A stretch of DNA of 64,000 nucleotides from contig JAFYOS010000027.1 in NCBI GenBank assembly GCA_017560125.1, forward strand, positions 34,472-98,471, written 5' to 3'. The notes below the pieces were generated by a model. The model did not search any database. It saw nothing but the letters and a program-made list of their open reading frames with translations, and had not been told where the DNA came from. A program made the translations under genes and the position numbers. Shown piece by piece: positions 17,991 through 26,994 of this stretch (positions are counted from its first letter, which is position 1; each line of letters begins with the position of its first letter). This stretch comes from Bacteroidaceae bacterium (GTDB taxonomy: Bacteria; Bacteroidota; Bacteroidia; Bacteroidales; Bacteroidaceae).

Positions 17991-18021
17991 TTGTAAATAG
18001 AGCTTCGGCTCCGTACCTTTA
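17991..18021 (+). promoter_or_regulatory. Promoter for the M16-like lipoprotein
   Basis: TTG at 17991-17993, a 20-base spacer, then TACCTTTA at 18014-18021, one base off the TAnnTTTG consensus. The start codon is 25 bases further on. Confidence 0.7.
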
Positions 18022-18046
18022 CACAGCTACTAAACCAACCCCATAT

Positions 18047-20005
18047 ATGGCTCGACAAATACTCATATTGCTGTTGCTGCTGTTGCCGCTATTCTCCTGT
18101 GGCAGCGACGACGCCTATCCCTATACACAGATAGAGAACGACGACTATGCAACGCGTGTATATACCCTGCAAAACGGAGTGAAACTATATCTTACGCAGA
18201 ACGGCGTCGCTCCACGTGTAGCGCTCTCGCTCTGCTTCCCGTCGATGACAGCCGCCGGGCTTGATACTCTTTACACCCCTTCGCGCCGCTCGGCCGAATA
18301 TCCGCTTCTTGCCGCCCGCATTGGCTCCAACGGGGCTGTTGTGCACGAGCAGGGCTCTTCGCTGCTCATCAGTGACGATATTCCAGCCTCCGAGCTGGAG
18401 AACTGGTCTATCATCATGCGTGGCACGTTCCGCAAATTCCCCGTGGGGCTATCTGTGGTGGTGTCGGGCGACATCGATTTCGCCGAGGCGGTAACCCTTC
18501 TTCGTCGCCACTTCGCCGATGTTCCCATGTTCGAGCCATCTGCCGTTGCACTGTCATCGGCCGACGATGCCCGATGGCTGCTGAACGCGGTGCCCGTTGC
18601 CGACAGCTTCGTTCGGAAAATAGAAGCGGGTACCATTGCCGCCGCCGATGTCGATGCGATAAAAAATAATTACGCCCTGTTGTGCGAATCGGAATTTTAC
18701 GACAACGCCTTTCGCGCCCGCGCAATCTCCTATGTGGCCTTGCGTTCGTGTGCCGGTGGCGATGCGGGCTTCCTTGCCCATCGCCTCGATTCGGTAACCG
18801 CAGCCTCGTTCCGCGCCCTCAAGCCAATGAAGCTCGGTAGGCGTCCGCTCGCTCCCGACAGCATCGATGCCACAGCAAGCAACAGCATCAAGCTGCTCGC
18901 TCCGCCACCCACCAAAGTGCTTTTCCCCGATGCAGACAACCTCGAGGTGCACTTCGCGCCCTACCGCCCGCATTTTATTGTCGGCGACGAGAGCCGCGAT
19001 GTCTATCGCCTTGCACTGCTTGTTCCCGCGTCGGTCGTTCCCGCGTCCATCATGTCGGCCATAGCCAGGTATGTGAACAGCCGCTTCGAATCCCTTGCCA
19101 CCGATTTTGTGGCCGAGGTGGCTGGCACTTCGTTGGCGCTCTGTCTGAAAGGGCGTGGCAACGATGCCGCCGTGGCAATCCCCCATGCGGTGGCACGACT
19201 GAAGGAATTGCTCCGTGCGCGCCCGCTGTACGACTATCTGCTGTCGCAAGGCGAGACGCTCGCTGCCGATAAACGTACCCTTGCGAATATCGCACCCATG
19301 TCGGTGGCATATGCAAAGGGCGGCAACCGTGTTTGCGGCCTTCGTGCCATAGCCGACAGCTTCGCCGAGCAGCTTTTCTCTCCCACCACCGAAATCCTCT
19401 ACAGCGGCGACAACGCCGACAAGGTGCGCGAGTCGCTGATGCCGCTTTTCGGCACCACCCCTGTGGCAGCCGCCGGCAGCTATGCCGAGCCCGGTGATAC
19501 GGCAGCCGCGTGCTACATATTACCCCTAGCCACCGATGGTGTAACAGCAATAAACATCTCCGATGATACCCCCGATGCAGCCGACGCCGCAGCAATGCTC
19601 GTCCACAATGTGGCGGTGCAGTTGTCCCGCGCGCCACAGACAGGCTTCTATTCCAATGGCGCTTTGGTTGCGCCCCATTCCGCGTCGGAGCAGTTGCCCT
19701 TCTCGCGCGAGCTCTTTTCGGCTGCCCAATCCATGTTGCTCTATGGCCTGTCGAGCATCGGCAGCGATGCCCCCGGCCTTTTCCGCGAATATCAGCACCG
19801 TCGCTTTGCGGGGCACTCCTCCGCAGTGCTTTACGACGCCCTTATAGGGCTCGACTACTCCGATGTCGAAGAGCTTTACGACAGATGCAGCCGCCGTGCA
19901 ACCACCCGATTTGTTATAGGCAAGGGCAGCTCGGCTGCCATGCAGATGCTCATGCGACAGGGCGGGGCGGTGCTGCTCACCCTCGACGAAGTTTTCGGTT
20001 ACTGA
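18047..20005 (+). CDS. Degenerate M16 (pitrilysin)-like lipoprotein, probably inactive
   Basis: A 652-residue protein with a lipoprotein signal (MARQILILLLLLLPLFSC; Cys18). Segments resemble Bacteroidales M16 peptidases: YTLQNGVKLYLTQNG at the start of the first domain, DDIPASELENWSIIMRG, and VVVSGDIDFAEAVTLLRRHF. Yet the HxxEH zinc motif that should follow the first segment is absent, and about 100 residues normally lying between the second and third segments seem to be missing; the usual family length is over 900. So it is probably a non-catalytic relative, perhaps a binding partner. Codon use is visibly GC-richer than in neighbouring genes. It has its own promoter. An unrelated fold with chance similarity is possible. 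Confidence 0.6.
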   Translation: MARQILILLLLLLPLFSCGSDDAYPYTQIENDDYATRVYTLQNGVKLYLTQNGVAPRVALSLCFPSMTAAGLDTLYTPSRRSAEYPLLAARIGSNGAVVHEQGSSLLISDDIPASELENWSIIMRGTFRKFPVGLSVVVSGDIDFAEAVTLLRRHFADVPMFEPSAVALSSADDARWLLNAVPVADSFVRKIEAGTIAAADVDAIKNNYALLCESEFYDNAFRARAISYVALRSCAGGDAGFLAHRLDSVTAASFRALKPMKLGRRPLAPDSIDATASNSIKLLAPPPTKVLFPDADNLEVHFAPYRPHFIVGDESRDVYRLALLVPASVVPASIMSAIARYVNSRFESLATDFVAEVAGTSLALCLKGRGNDAAVAIPHAVARLKELLRARPLYDYLLSQGETLAADKRTLANIAPMSVAYAKGGNRVCGLRAIADSFAEQLFSPTTEILYSGDNADKVRESLMPLFGTTPVAAAGSYAEPGDTAAACYILPLATDGVTAINISDDTPDAADAAAMLVHNVAVQLSRAPQTGFYSNGALVAPHSASEQLPFSRELFSAAQSMLLYGLSSIGSDAPGLFREYQHRRFAGHSSAVLYDALIGLDYSDVEELYDRCSRRATTRFVIGKGSSAAMQMLMRQGGAVLLTLDEVFGY

Positions 20006-20017
20006 TGCCTGTACAAT

Positions 20018-20048
20018 TTGTGTATAATGCCGAAAATGACTATCTTCG
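20018..20048 (+). promoter_or_regulatory. Promoter for hflX
   Basis: TTG at 20018-20020, a 20-base spacer and TATCTTCG at 20041-20048; hflX starts 23 bases later. Confidence 0.75.
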
Positions 20049-20071
20049 CAGACTGTAAAAGAGAATAGCCG

Positions 20072-21319
20072 ATGAAAGAATTTATTATATCAGAAACCAA
20101 GGTCGAAACCGCAATCCTTATTGGTCTTATCACCCCGTATCAAGACGAGCGCAAGACAAACGAGTATCTCGATGAGCTCGATTTTCTTGCAAGCACAGCC
20201 GGTGCGGTAGTGGTTAAACGCTTCACACAGCGCATCGACCGTCCCCATCCCGTAACCTATGTCGGCAGCGGTAAGCTGGTCGAGATTGGCGCATACATAG
20301 AGGAGCGCAAGGATAGCGACGAAGAGATAGGTATGGTTATCTTCGACGACGAACTGTCGGCCAAGCAGTTGCGTAACATCGAGAAAGAACTGAAAGTGAA
20401 GATTCTTGACCGTACATCGCTCATTCTCGATATCTTTGCCATGCGAGCACAGACAGCCCATGCCAAGGTGCAGGTCGAGCTTGCCCAGTACAAATATATG
20501 CTTCCCCGTCTGCAGCGTCTGTGGACCCACCTTGAGCGCCAGGGTGGCGGCTCGGGTAGCGGCAAGGGCGGTAGCGTGGGACTCCGTGGTCCGGGTGAAA
20601 CACAGCTCGAGATGGACCGCCGTATCATCCTCAACCGCATGTCGTTGCTTAAGGAGCAGTTGCAACAGATTGACCGCCAGAAGGCTACACAGCGCAAAAA
20701 TCGCGGTCGCCTTATACGTGTGGCGCTTGTCGGTTACACCAACGTAGGCAAATCTACCCTCATGAACCTGTTGGCCAAGAGCGAGGTGTTCGCCGAGAAC
20801 AAACTGTTTGCTACCCTCGACACCACTGTCCGTAAGGTGATAATAGAGAACCTTCCCTTCCTGCTCTCCGACACCGTAGGATTCATTCGCAAGCTGCCCA
20901 CCGACCTTGTGGAGTCGTTCAAATCTACCCTTGACGAGGTGCGCGAGGCCGACCTGCTGTTACATGTGGTCGATATTTCGCACCCCGATTTCGAAGAGCA
21001 GATAGAGGTAGTAAACAAGACACTTGCCGACCTCAACTGCGGCGACAAGCCCATGATGGTCATTTTCAACAAGGTCGATGCGTACAAAAATGTCCCCAAA
21101 GAAGAGGACGACCTCACTCCGCGAACCAAAGAGAATTTCACTCTCGACGAGCTTAAATCCACATGGATGGGCCGCCTCGCCGATAACTGCCTGTTTATTT
21201 CGGCACGCGAGCGCACCAATATCGACAATCTGAAAGAGGTTATCTACAAGCGCGTGTGCGAATTGCATGTGCAGAAATACCCCTATAACGATTTCCTTTA
21301 CCCCACATACGATGAGTAA
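20072..21319 (+). CDS. hflX: Ribosome-associated GTPase HflX
   Basis: A 415-residue GTPase that splits stalled or heat-stressed 70S ribosomes. The N-terminal HflX domain contains HPVTYVGSGKLVEIG and the Gly-rich linker QGGGSGSGKGGSVGLRGPGE near residue 155-175. The G domain has G1 GYTNVGKST (about 221-229), G3 DTVGF and G4 NKVD. Length and domain order match the family. A monocistronic unit with its own promoter and terminator. Confidence 0.96.
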   Translation: MKEFIISETKVETAILIGLITPYQDERKTNEYLDELDFLASTAGAVVVKRFTQRIDRPHPVTYVGSGKLVEIGAYIEERKDSDEEIGMVIFDDELSAKQLRNIEKELKVKILDRTSLILDIFAMRAQTAHAKVQVELAQYKYMLPRLQRLWTHLERQGGGSGSGKGGSVGLRGPGETQLEMDRRIILNRMSLLKEQLQQIDRQKATQRKNRGRLIRVALVGYTNVGKSTLMNLLAKSEVFAENKLFATLDTTVRKVIIENLPFLLSDTVGFIRKLPTDLVESFKSTLDEVREADLLLHVVDISHPDFEEQIEVVNKTLADLNCGDKPMMVIFNKVDAYKNVPKEEDDLTPRTKENFTLDELKSTWMGRLADNCLFISARERTNIDNLKEVIYKRVCELHVQKYPYNDFLYPTYDE

Positions 21320-21336
21320 ATCACACAAAATAAATG

Positions 21337-21381
21337 CAAGCGCCCTATTTGCTGTAAATGCAGAGAGGGTGCTTGTTTTTT
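21337..21381 (+). terminator. Intrinsic terminator after hflX
   Basis: CAAGCGCCCT pairs with AGGGTGCTTG (one G-U pair) and is followed by six T, 17 bases after the hflX stop. Confidence 0.8.
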
Positions 21382-21483
21382 CTCTATCTCGCTTCTTTTC
21401 AACGAGCCAACCACCGCAAAACATCGCCGGCAATCGAATAGCATCCGTTCTTCTGCGCCCAATGGCGCGTTGCACATAAAAAA

Positions 21484-21519
21484 TAGGGATTTCCCCCTAA
21501 ATTATAGGGAATTTCCCCC
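21484..21519 (+). repeat. Tandem near-palindromic sites upstream of the MG2 gene
   Basis: TAGGGATTTCCCCC at 21484-21497 and TAGGGAATTTCCCCC at 21505-21519 start exactly 21 bases apart, about two helical turns, so both face the same side of the DNA. Each is near-palindromic (GGGA..TTTCCC). They lie 23 bases before the -7 box of the next gene, which fits an operator. Confidence 0.55.
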
Positions 21520-21541
21520 GATTTATAATTTCTATAAATTT

Positions 21542-21549
21542 TATATTTG
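21542..21549 (+). promoter_or_regulatory. -7 element for the MG2-type gene
   Basis: A perfect TATATTTG, 23 bases before the start codon. The -33 position shows no TTG, which may mean that activation is needed; the tandem sites at 21484-21519 overlap this zone. Confidence 0.6.
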
Positions 21550-21572
21550 CAACAGACAATAAAAACAGCCCT

Positions 21573-24500
21573 ATGCTACGCAAAATACTATCTATCGCAC
21601 TTCTGTTAATGGTCGCTCTTTTCGCTCACGCCGACGAAAAGGATCTTGACACCCTTGTGCTGAAGAGCCTTACTGTCAGCAGCATGCTGCCGCAGGAGCG
21701 CGTATATTTGCACTTCGACAACAGCGGTTACTATCTTGGCGAAACAATGTGGTTCAAGGCATACGTTACTGGTAGCTATGGCCCGGTCATTGCCGGCCCG
21801 CAAAGCCGCGTGCTCTATGTGGAGCTTTGCGCCCCCGAGGGCTACGTGGTGGAAACGAAAAAATACAAGCTCGACGACAAAGGATGCTGTCATGGCGAAT
21901 TTGACCTTAAACCCTCGCTGCTCTCCGGCTACTACGAAGTGCGAGCCTATACACGCTATATGCTCAATTGGGGCGACGATGCAATCTTTAGTCGCGTGTT
22001 TCCTGTATATGACCAAGTGAACGGCGACAACTACGACTTTATGAACATGCTCGACCGCAAGCGTGGAATCTACTATCGTGGCAAATGGGTCACGCAAGAG
22101 GGCAAGGACCCCACGCTTGCATTCTATCCCGAGGGCGGACATCTTGTCGCAGGCATTGAAACGAAAATCGCATTCGAGCTACGCGACAAGAGCGGAAAAC
22201 CACTGAACGACACTATAGCCATTTTTGCCGATAAGGAACTGTTGACTACAACGGCTGCCACTCACGATGGCAGGGGTTTTTTTATGTTCACTCCACGGGC
22301 AGATATAAAATATCGCGCCGAGGTCAAGCATGGCAAAAAGGAGTATAAATTTGAATTGCCGGCAATAGAGAACAATGGAGCAACCGTTGCCGTAAGACAC
22401 GATGGCGACAGCGTGCGGTTCGCGGTAACATGCAACATGCCTGCCCAAGCAACATCTATTGTAATCCTCAACCGCAATCAGGCATATGTATATAAAAAGG
22501 ATATAACAACCCTTGCCATGCACCGCGACAAGCTGCGCGAGGGCGTGAATCGCTTTCTGCTGCTCACAGCCGACGGCGCCCCTCTGTGCGAGAGGATGTT
22601 CTTTGTAAAACACTCCTCACCGCAACAAGGCGACCTTGTTCCTGTTAGGCTGAAAGCGGAAATTAACGGACAAAATGCCGAGGAAAAAGTTTTTTTCGCT
22701 CCTTATAGCAGACTGACGGTAAAAATCAGCAGCGAGGATGGTTCGCCGCTTCCTTATCATGGCAGTTTTTCGGTGGCGGTAACAGACGAAGAGTACAGCG
22801 TAATAACAAGCTACTCGAACAATATCTACACAGATATGTTGCTCTCTTCCGAGCTCAAAGGATACATTCCTGCCGCATCGCAATACTTCGACGATGACAG
22901 CGAGAATACCCGCAACAACCTCGATCTGCTGATGCTCACCAACGGCTGGACATCGTACGATTGGAACATGCTTGCCAATATCGACAGCTGTTTCTCCATA
23001 AAGCATCCGATAGAATACGGCATACAGATAAAGGGTTGCTTTATGAAAAAGATACCTGTAAAGAAACTCGGTAAGATGGGCACATTCAGGATAATACCTC
23101 TAAAAAACATAAAGGTGAACTTCGATTTTGCATATAATGGCAAAATGGTAAGTTGTTATGAGTTCAAGACAGAGGCAGGGGGAAAATTCCAGTTGGAACT
23201 GGATGACTTCTATGGTAAAAAGTACGCAGCACTCACTCCCGTGCTTACCGGAAATCAGATACAGGATACTATTTTCAAATTCTCTATAGACAAATACTTT
23301 TCGCCCAAATTCCGTCTGTACGACTATTGGCAATGGAATAGGGGCTACAGGCCGGGAAACAAAAAGGCAGGAAACGAGACAATTATAGATGTATTCGGAA
23401 GAAACAAGCTCGAAGAGGTGAATATAATAGCCAAGCCGCATACGGGCCGTGCAACCCGTCCTCCCAAGAGCGAAATTCGCCTCGATTTTATGGACGAGTG
23501 GGAGTATGCGCAGGATGTAAGCTATGTATATACACCTCACGATAACTGGATGATGAGCAAGGCCGGAGAAACAAACGACATCTTTGAGGATGTCAATCTT
23601 GCCGATGAAATAGAGAACAGGATATATGCCCAATACGATTATATATCAGAGAGCAACTATATTTCCGAAGAGTATAATCACATGGCGTTGACTACTTCGA
23701 CAGATAACTGGCGCGTGTATGGCTGGGAAGGCCCTCGCCACCATGCTTACGAAAATGTACTTACAGCATACGAAGTGTTGCAGAGCGCCTTTTGGCGGCA
23801 CAACTACAATTGGGCATATTGGGTGAAGATGATAGTGCCGCAGGGGGAGTACAGCAGCGAAGAGATTCCGCTCGAGGACAAAGAGTACATAAAAGGTAAA
23901 ACCCCCATAAAAATGATGGACTTTAAGGAGATAGTAATCCGCAGCGACGAGCCTACATTGAAGCAGTTCAGGAATGAACGATGGTACGGCCAAAGGAGCG
24001 CATTTCTCAATAAAGGGAAATTCCGTTCATTCTACTTCGGCTTTCTGCTCCGCAGCTCCATCACCCCGCAGGACGACAAAGAGATAGACGGTTATCCCGG
24101 AAATACTGTGTTTCGCAACCAGATGGCAAGAGGGGGGTTAGTGAAGTTGAAAACGGGCTTGAGAGGCGCTGCCGGCTCTGATACCCAAAAACGCAAGAAC
24201 GTTAATGGAGTTGATGTGATAGACATGGAAACTGGTGTAAAATCGTATAACACAGATTTGGTGTTCCAGCAAAAAATGTATCCCGAACATCCAAATTTTG
24301 TCGCTTGCTTCATCCCTAACAAAGGAAAAGAAAAATTACCGGGGGGACTAGTTCCCGAAATAGCCGTAAAGAGTGTACGCCGCTACACCTGCGTGATGGG
24401 ATACAACAAAAGCAAAAAATTCTATTCGCCTAATTACTCAATAAAGAAGCCGGACGAAAAAACAAAGGATTACCGTCGTACGTTACAATGGATTCCCAAT

Positions 24501-24617
24501 GCCGAAGTGGGTGACGATGGATGTATCACATTCAAATTGAACAACAATGGTAAGGAAAGTATCCTGTTGCTGAATGTTGCGGGAATGCATAAAGACAAAT
24601 TTTATACCATTGAATAA
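21573..24617 (+). CDS. Large exported MG2-type surface protein
   Basis: A 1014-residue protein with a signal peptide (MLRKILSIALLLMVALFAHA). Near residue 35 the sequence ERVYLHFDNSGYYLGETMWFKAY marks a macroglobulin MG2-like beta domain, a family widespread in Bacteroidota and often linked to TonB-dependent uptake or surface assembly. Further beta-rich segments follow, and a long C-terminal half rich in Tyr, Trp and Asn ends in a beta-strand-like tail. No thioester motif or membrane anchor is seen. Codons are more A-rich (ATA, AAA) than in neighbours. A truncated second copy follows 60 bases downstream, so the locus once held a tandem pair. Function unknown; an envelope role is inferred. Confidence 0.75.
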   Translation: MLRKILSIALLLMVALFAHADEKDLDTLVLKSLTVSSMLPQERVYLHFDNSGYYLGETMWFKAYVTGSYGPVIAGPQSRVLYVELCAPEGYVVETKKYKLDDKGCCHGEFDLKPSLLSGYYEVRAYTRYMLNWGDDAIFSRVFPVYDQVNGDNYDFMNMLDRKRGIYYRGKWVTQEGKDPTLAFYPEGGHLVAGIETKIAFELRDKSGKPLNDTIAIFADKELLTTTAATHDGRGFFMFTPRADIKYRAEVKHGKKEYKFELPAIENNGATVAVRHDGDSVRFAVTCNMPAQATSIVILNRNQAYVYKKDITTLAMHRDKLREGVNRFLLLTADGAPLCERMFFVKHSSPQQGDLVPVRLKAEINGQNAEEKVFFAPYSRLTVKISSEDGSPLPYHGSFSVAVTDEEYSVITSYSNNIYTDMLLSSELKGYIPAASQYFDDDSENTRNNLDLLMLTNGWTSYDWNMLANIDSCFSIKHPIEYGIQIKGCFMKKIPVKKLGKMGTFRIIPLKNIKVNFDFAYNGKMVSCYEFKTEAGGKFQLELDDFYGKKYAALTPVLTGNQIQDTIFKFSIDKYFSPKFRLYDYWQWNRGYRPGNKKAGNETIIDVFGRNKLEEVNIIAKPHTGRATRPPKSEIRLDFMDEWEYAQDVSYVYTPHDNWMMSKAGETNDIFEDVNLADEIENRIYAQYDYISESNYISEEYNHMALTTSTDNWRVYGWEGPRHHAYENVLTAYEVLQSAFWRHNYNWAYWVKMIVPQGEYSSEEIPLEDKEYIKGKTPIKMMDFKEIVIRSDEPTLKQFRNERWYGQRSAFLNKGKFRSFYFGFLLRSSITPQDDKEIDGYPGNTVFRNQMARGGLVKLKTGLRGAAGSDTQKRKNVNGVDVIDMETGVKSYNTDLVFQQKMYPEHPNFVACFIPNKGKEKLPGGLVPEIAVKSVRRYTCVMGYNKSKKFYSPNYSIKKPDEKTKDYRRTLQWIPNAEVGDDGCITFKLNNNGKESILLLNVAGMHKDKFYTIE

Positions 24618-24676
24618 ACTAAGCATGTATTTGAAGTTTAACTAATTACATAAGGGAGGCCCTGGGCAAATAACAC

Positions 24677-24966
24677 GTGTTGCGCAAATCGTTACAAATA
24701 TTAGCCTTGCTGTTCGTCTGCATGTTCGTCCACGGTCAAACGCCGTTGGATACCCTTGCTATGCGCGCTGTCATGGTCAACCAACTATTCCCGCAGGAGA
24801 GGGCGTATCTCCATTTCGATAACACCGCCTACTACCTGGGTGAAACCATGTGGTTCAAGGCATACACCACCAGCTACCTTACAGACGAAGATAAGCCGCT
24901 GAGCAGGGTCGCGAACTGGGCAAGGTGAAGGCTATAGAATACGAGCTGTTCAATTTTTATAAGTAG
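24677..24966 (+). pseudogene. Internally deleted remnant of a second MG2-type gene
   Basis: The first 78 codons, from a GTG at 24677, closely parallel the N terminus of the preceding gene: MLRKSLQILALLFVC, then QERAYLHFDNTAYYLGETMW. Just after the Leu-Ser-Arg-Val matching the upstream protein, the similarity stops and the frame ends at a TGA (24926-24928). In the next frame the bases 24903-24966 read QGRELGKVKAIEYELFNFYK then stop, which looks like a protein C terminus. The simplest reading is one large internal deletion that joined the two ends of a long gene out of frame. No terminator separates it from the intact copy. Confidence 0.75.
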
Positions 24967-25057
24967 GGCCGGCTTGCACATCGTGACGGGCGTGTGTGCG
25001 CTCAAAAGCATGTAATATTTGCGAGCAATGCCAAATATTTGCAAAAATATTTTTTGT

Positions 25058-25077
25058 TTTCGCAAATGTTTGCGAAA
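25058..25077. promoter_or_regulatory. Perfect inverted repeat upstream of korAB (putative operator)
   Basis: TTTCGCAAA-TG-TTTGCGAAA is a perfect 9+2+9 dyad, 60 bases before the korA start. Two ATATTTGC-like motifs lie just upstream (about 25014-25042). The geometry suits a dimeric repressor; the sequence is not the Rex or Fur consensus I know. Confidence 0.55.
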
Positions 25078-25137
25078 TTTGGGGGCATATACCGTCAGGT
25101 ATGAAATGAATTATCAAACAAATTGACCATCATAATC

Positions 25138-26991
25138 ATGGCAGAACAGACAAAAATTAAAGAACTCGACCAGGTTATCGTGCGCTTTTCGGGTGACTCG
25201 GGCGACGGTATGCAGTTGGCGGGTAACATTTTTTCCACAATATCGGCAACGGTAGGAAACGACATCTGTACATTCCCCGATTATCCCGCAGATATTCGCG
25301 CCCCGCAGGGTGTGCTCACCGGTGTATCGGGTTTCCAGGTGCACATTGGCGCCGATAAAGTATTGACACCCGGTGACGCGTGTGACGTGCTCGTGGCTAT
25401 GAACCCCGCAGCGTTGAAGACACAGTGTAAGTATTGCAAGCCTACAGGTGCTATCATCATCGACTCCGATTCGTTCACAGCGAAAGACCTCGAGAAGGCT
25501 GAATTCAAAACCGACGATCCAATTGCGGAATTGGGCATTAAGAACGACATTATCAGTTGCCCCATATCATCGATGTGTGTAGAGAGCCTCAAGGATAGCG
25601 GCCTCGACAACAAGAGCATGCTTCGTTGCAAGAATATGCTTGCACTGGGTATCGTGTGCTGGATATTCGACCGCGATTTGAAGCTCGCCGAGGGTATGAT
25701 CAGAGCGAAATTTGCCAAGAAGCCCGAGATAGCCGAGGCTAACATCAAGGTGCTGAACGACGGATATAATTTCGGTCACAATACACACGCATCTATCTCG
25801 CACACATATCGCATAGAGAGCAAGGGCGAAAAGGCCAAGGGCCTCTATATGGATATTAACGGTAACAAGGCTACAGCCTATGGTCTTATGGCGGCTGCCG
25901 AGAAGGCAGGGCTCAAATTGTTCCTCGGCTCGTACCCCATTACCCCCGCGACAGATATTCTTCACGAGCTTGCAAAGCACAAATCGATGGGTGTAATCAC
26001 CATGCAGGCCGAGGACGAAATTGCAGGTTGTGCATCGGCTGTGGGCGCTGCCTATGCAGGTGCTCTGGCATGTACATCTACTTCGGGCCCCGGTGTCTGC
26101 CTCAAGAGCGAGGCTATAAACCTTGCGGTAATCACGGAGCTTCCCTTGGTTATCATCAACGTGCAGCGTGGCGGCCCCTCTACCGGTCTTCCCACAAAAT
26201 CGGAGCAGACCGACCTGTTGCAGGCACTCTTTGGCCGTAACGGCGAGAGCCCTCTGCCCGTAATCGCAGCCACATCGCCCACCGACTGTTTCGATGCAGC
26301 ATACAACGCATGTAAAATAGCTGTTGAGCACATGACCCCCATCGTGCTTCTCACCGACGCATTCATTGCCAATGGTTCGGCTGCTTGGAAGCTTCCCGAC
26401 ATCAACGAATATGCAGCTATCACTCCCAATTTCGTGACACCCGCGATGGCCGAGGGATGGACGCCCTATATGCGTAATCCCGAATCGGGCGCTCGCTATT
26501 GGGCTGTTCCCGGTACTCCCGGATTCATGCACCGCATCGGTGGTCTCGAGAAGAGCAACGCCACCGGCGCCATCTCCACAGCTCCCGACAACCACGAACT
26601 TATGGTGAAACTGCGTGCCGAGAAGGTTGACCGCATTGCCGACAGCATCCCTAACGTAGAGGTTTATGGTGCCGAGGATGCCGACCTGCTCATCGTAGGT
26701 TTCGGCGGCACATACGGCCACTTGCGCGAGGCTGCCGACGAGCTCATCAAGCAGGGCAAGAAGGTGGCACACGCCCACTTTACATACATCAATCCGTTGC
26801 CTCGCAACGCTGCCGAGGTGCTCACACGCTACAAGAAAGTAGTGGTAGCCGAGCAGAACCTTGGTCAGTTCGCAGCCTTCCTGCGCATGAAGATCGACGG
26901 ATTCAATCCCTATCAGTATAACGAAGTAAAAGGACAGCCTTTCACCGTATCGAACTTGGTAGAGGCCTTTACTAAAATAATGGAGGAATAA
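25138..26991 (+). CDS. korA: 2-oxoacid:ferredoxin oxidoreductase, fused gamma-alpha subunit
   Basis: A 617-residue subunit. Residues about 10-190 are the gamma domain (VRFSGDSGDGMQLAGNIFS at the start), and about 240-617 form the alpha subunit's pyrimidine-binding and transketolase C-terminal domains (GSYPITPATDILHELAKHK, TSTSGPGVCLKSEAINLA). With KorB it oxidises a 2-oxoacid, most likely 2-oxoglutarate, to the acyl-CoA and reduces ferredoxin; substrate is inferred from family. An in-frame TTG at 25123 is ignored in favour of the ATG at 25138. The stop is 3 bases before korB. No ferredoxin-type subunit is in the operon, as is normal for this two-subunit class. Confidence 0.93.
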   Translation: MAEQTKIKELDQVIVRFSGDSGDGMQLAGNIFSTISATVGNDICTFPDYPADIRAPQGVLTGVSGFQVHIGADKVLTPGDACDVLVAMNPAALKTQCKYCKPTGAIIIDSDSFTAKDLEKAEFKTDDPIAELGIKNDIISCPISSMCVESLKDSGLDNKSMLRCKNMLALGIVCWIFDRDLKLAEGMIRAKFAKKPEIAEANIKVLNDGYNFGHNTHASISHTYRIESKGEKAKGLYMDINGNKATAYGLMAAAEKAGLKLFLGSYPITPATDILHELAKHKSMGVITMQAEDEIAGCASAVGAAYAGALACTSTSGPGVCLKSEAINLAVITELPLVIINVQRGGPSTGLPTKSEQTDLLQALFGRNGESPLPVIAATSPTDCFDAAYNACKIAVEHMTPIVLLTDAFIANGSAAWKLPDINEYAAITPNFVTPAMAEGWTPYMRNPESGARYWAVPGTPGFMHRIGGLEKSNATGAISTAPDNHELMVKLRAEKVDRIADSIPNVEVYGAEDADLLIVGFGGTYGHLREAADELIKQGKKVAHAHFTYINPLPRNAAEVLTRYKKVVVAEQNLGQFAAFLRMKIDGFNPYQYNEVKGQPFTVSNLVEAFTKIMEE

Positions 26992-26994
26992 GCC

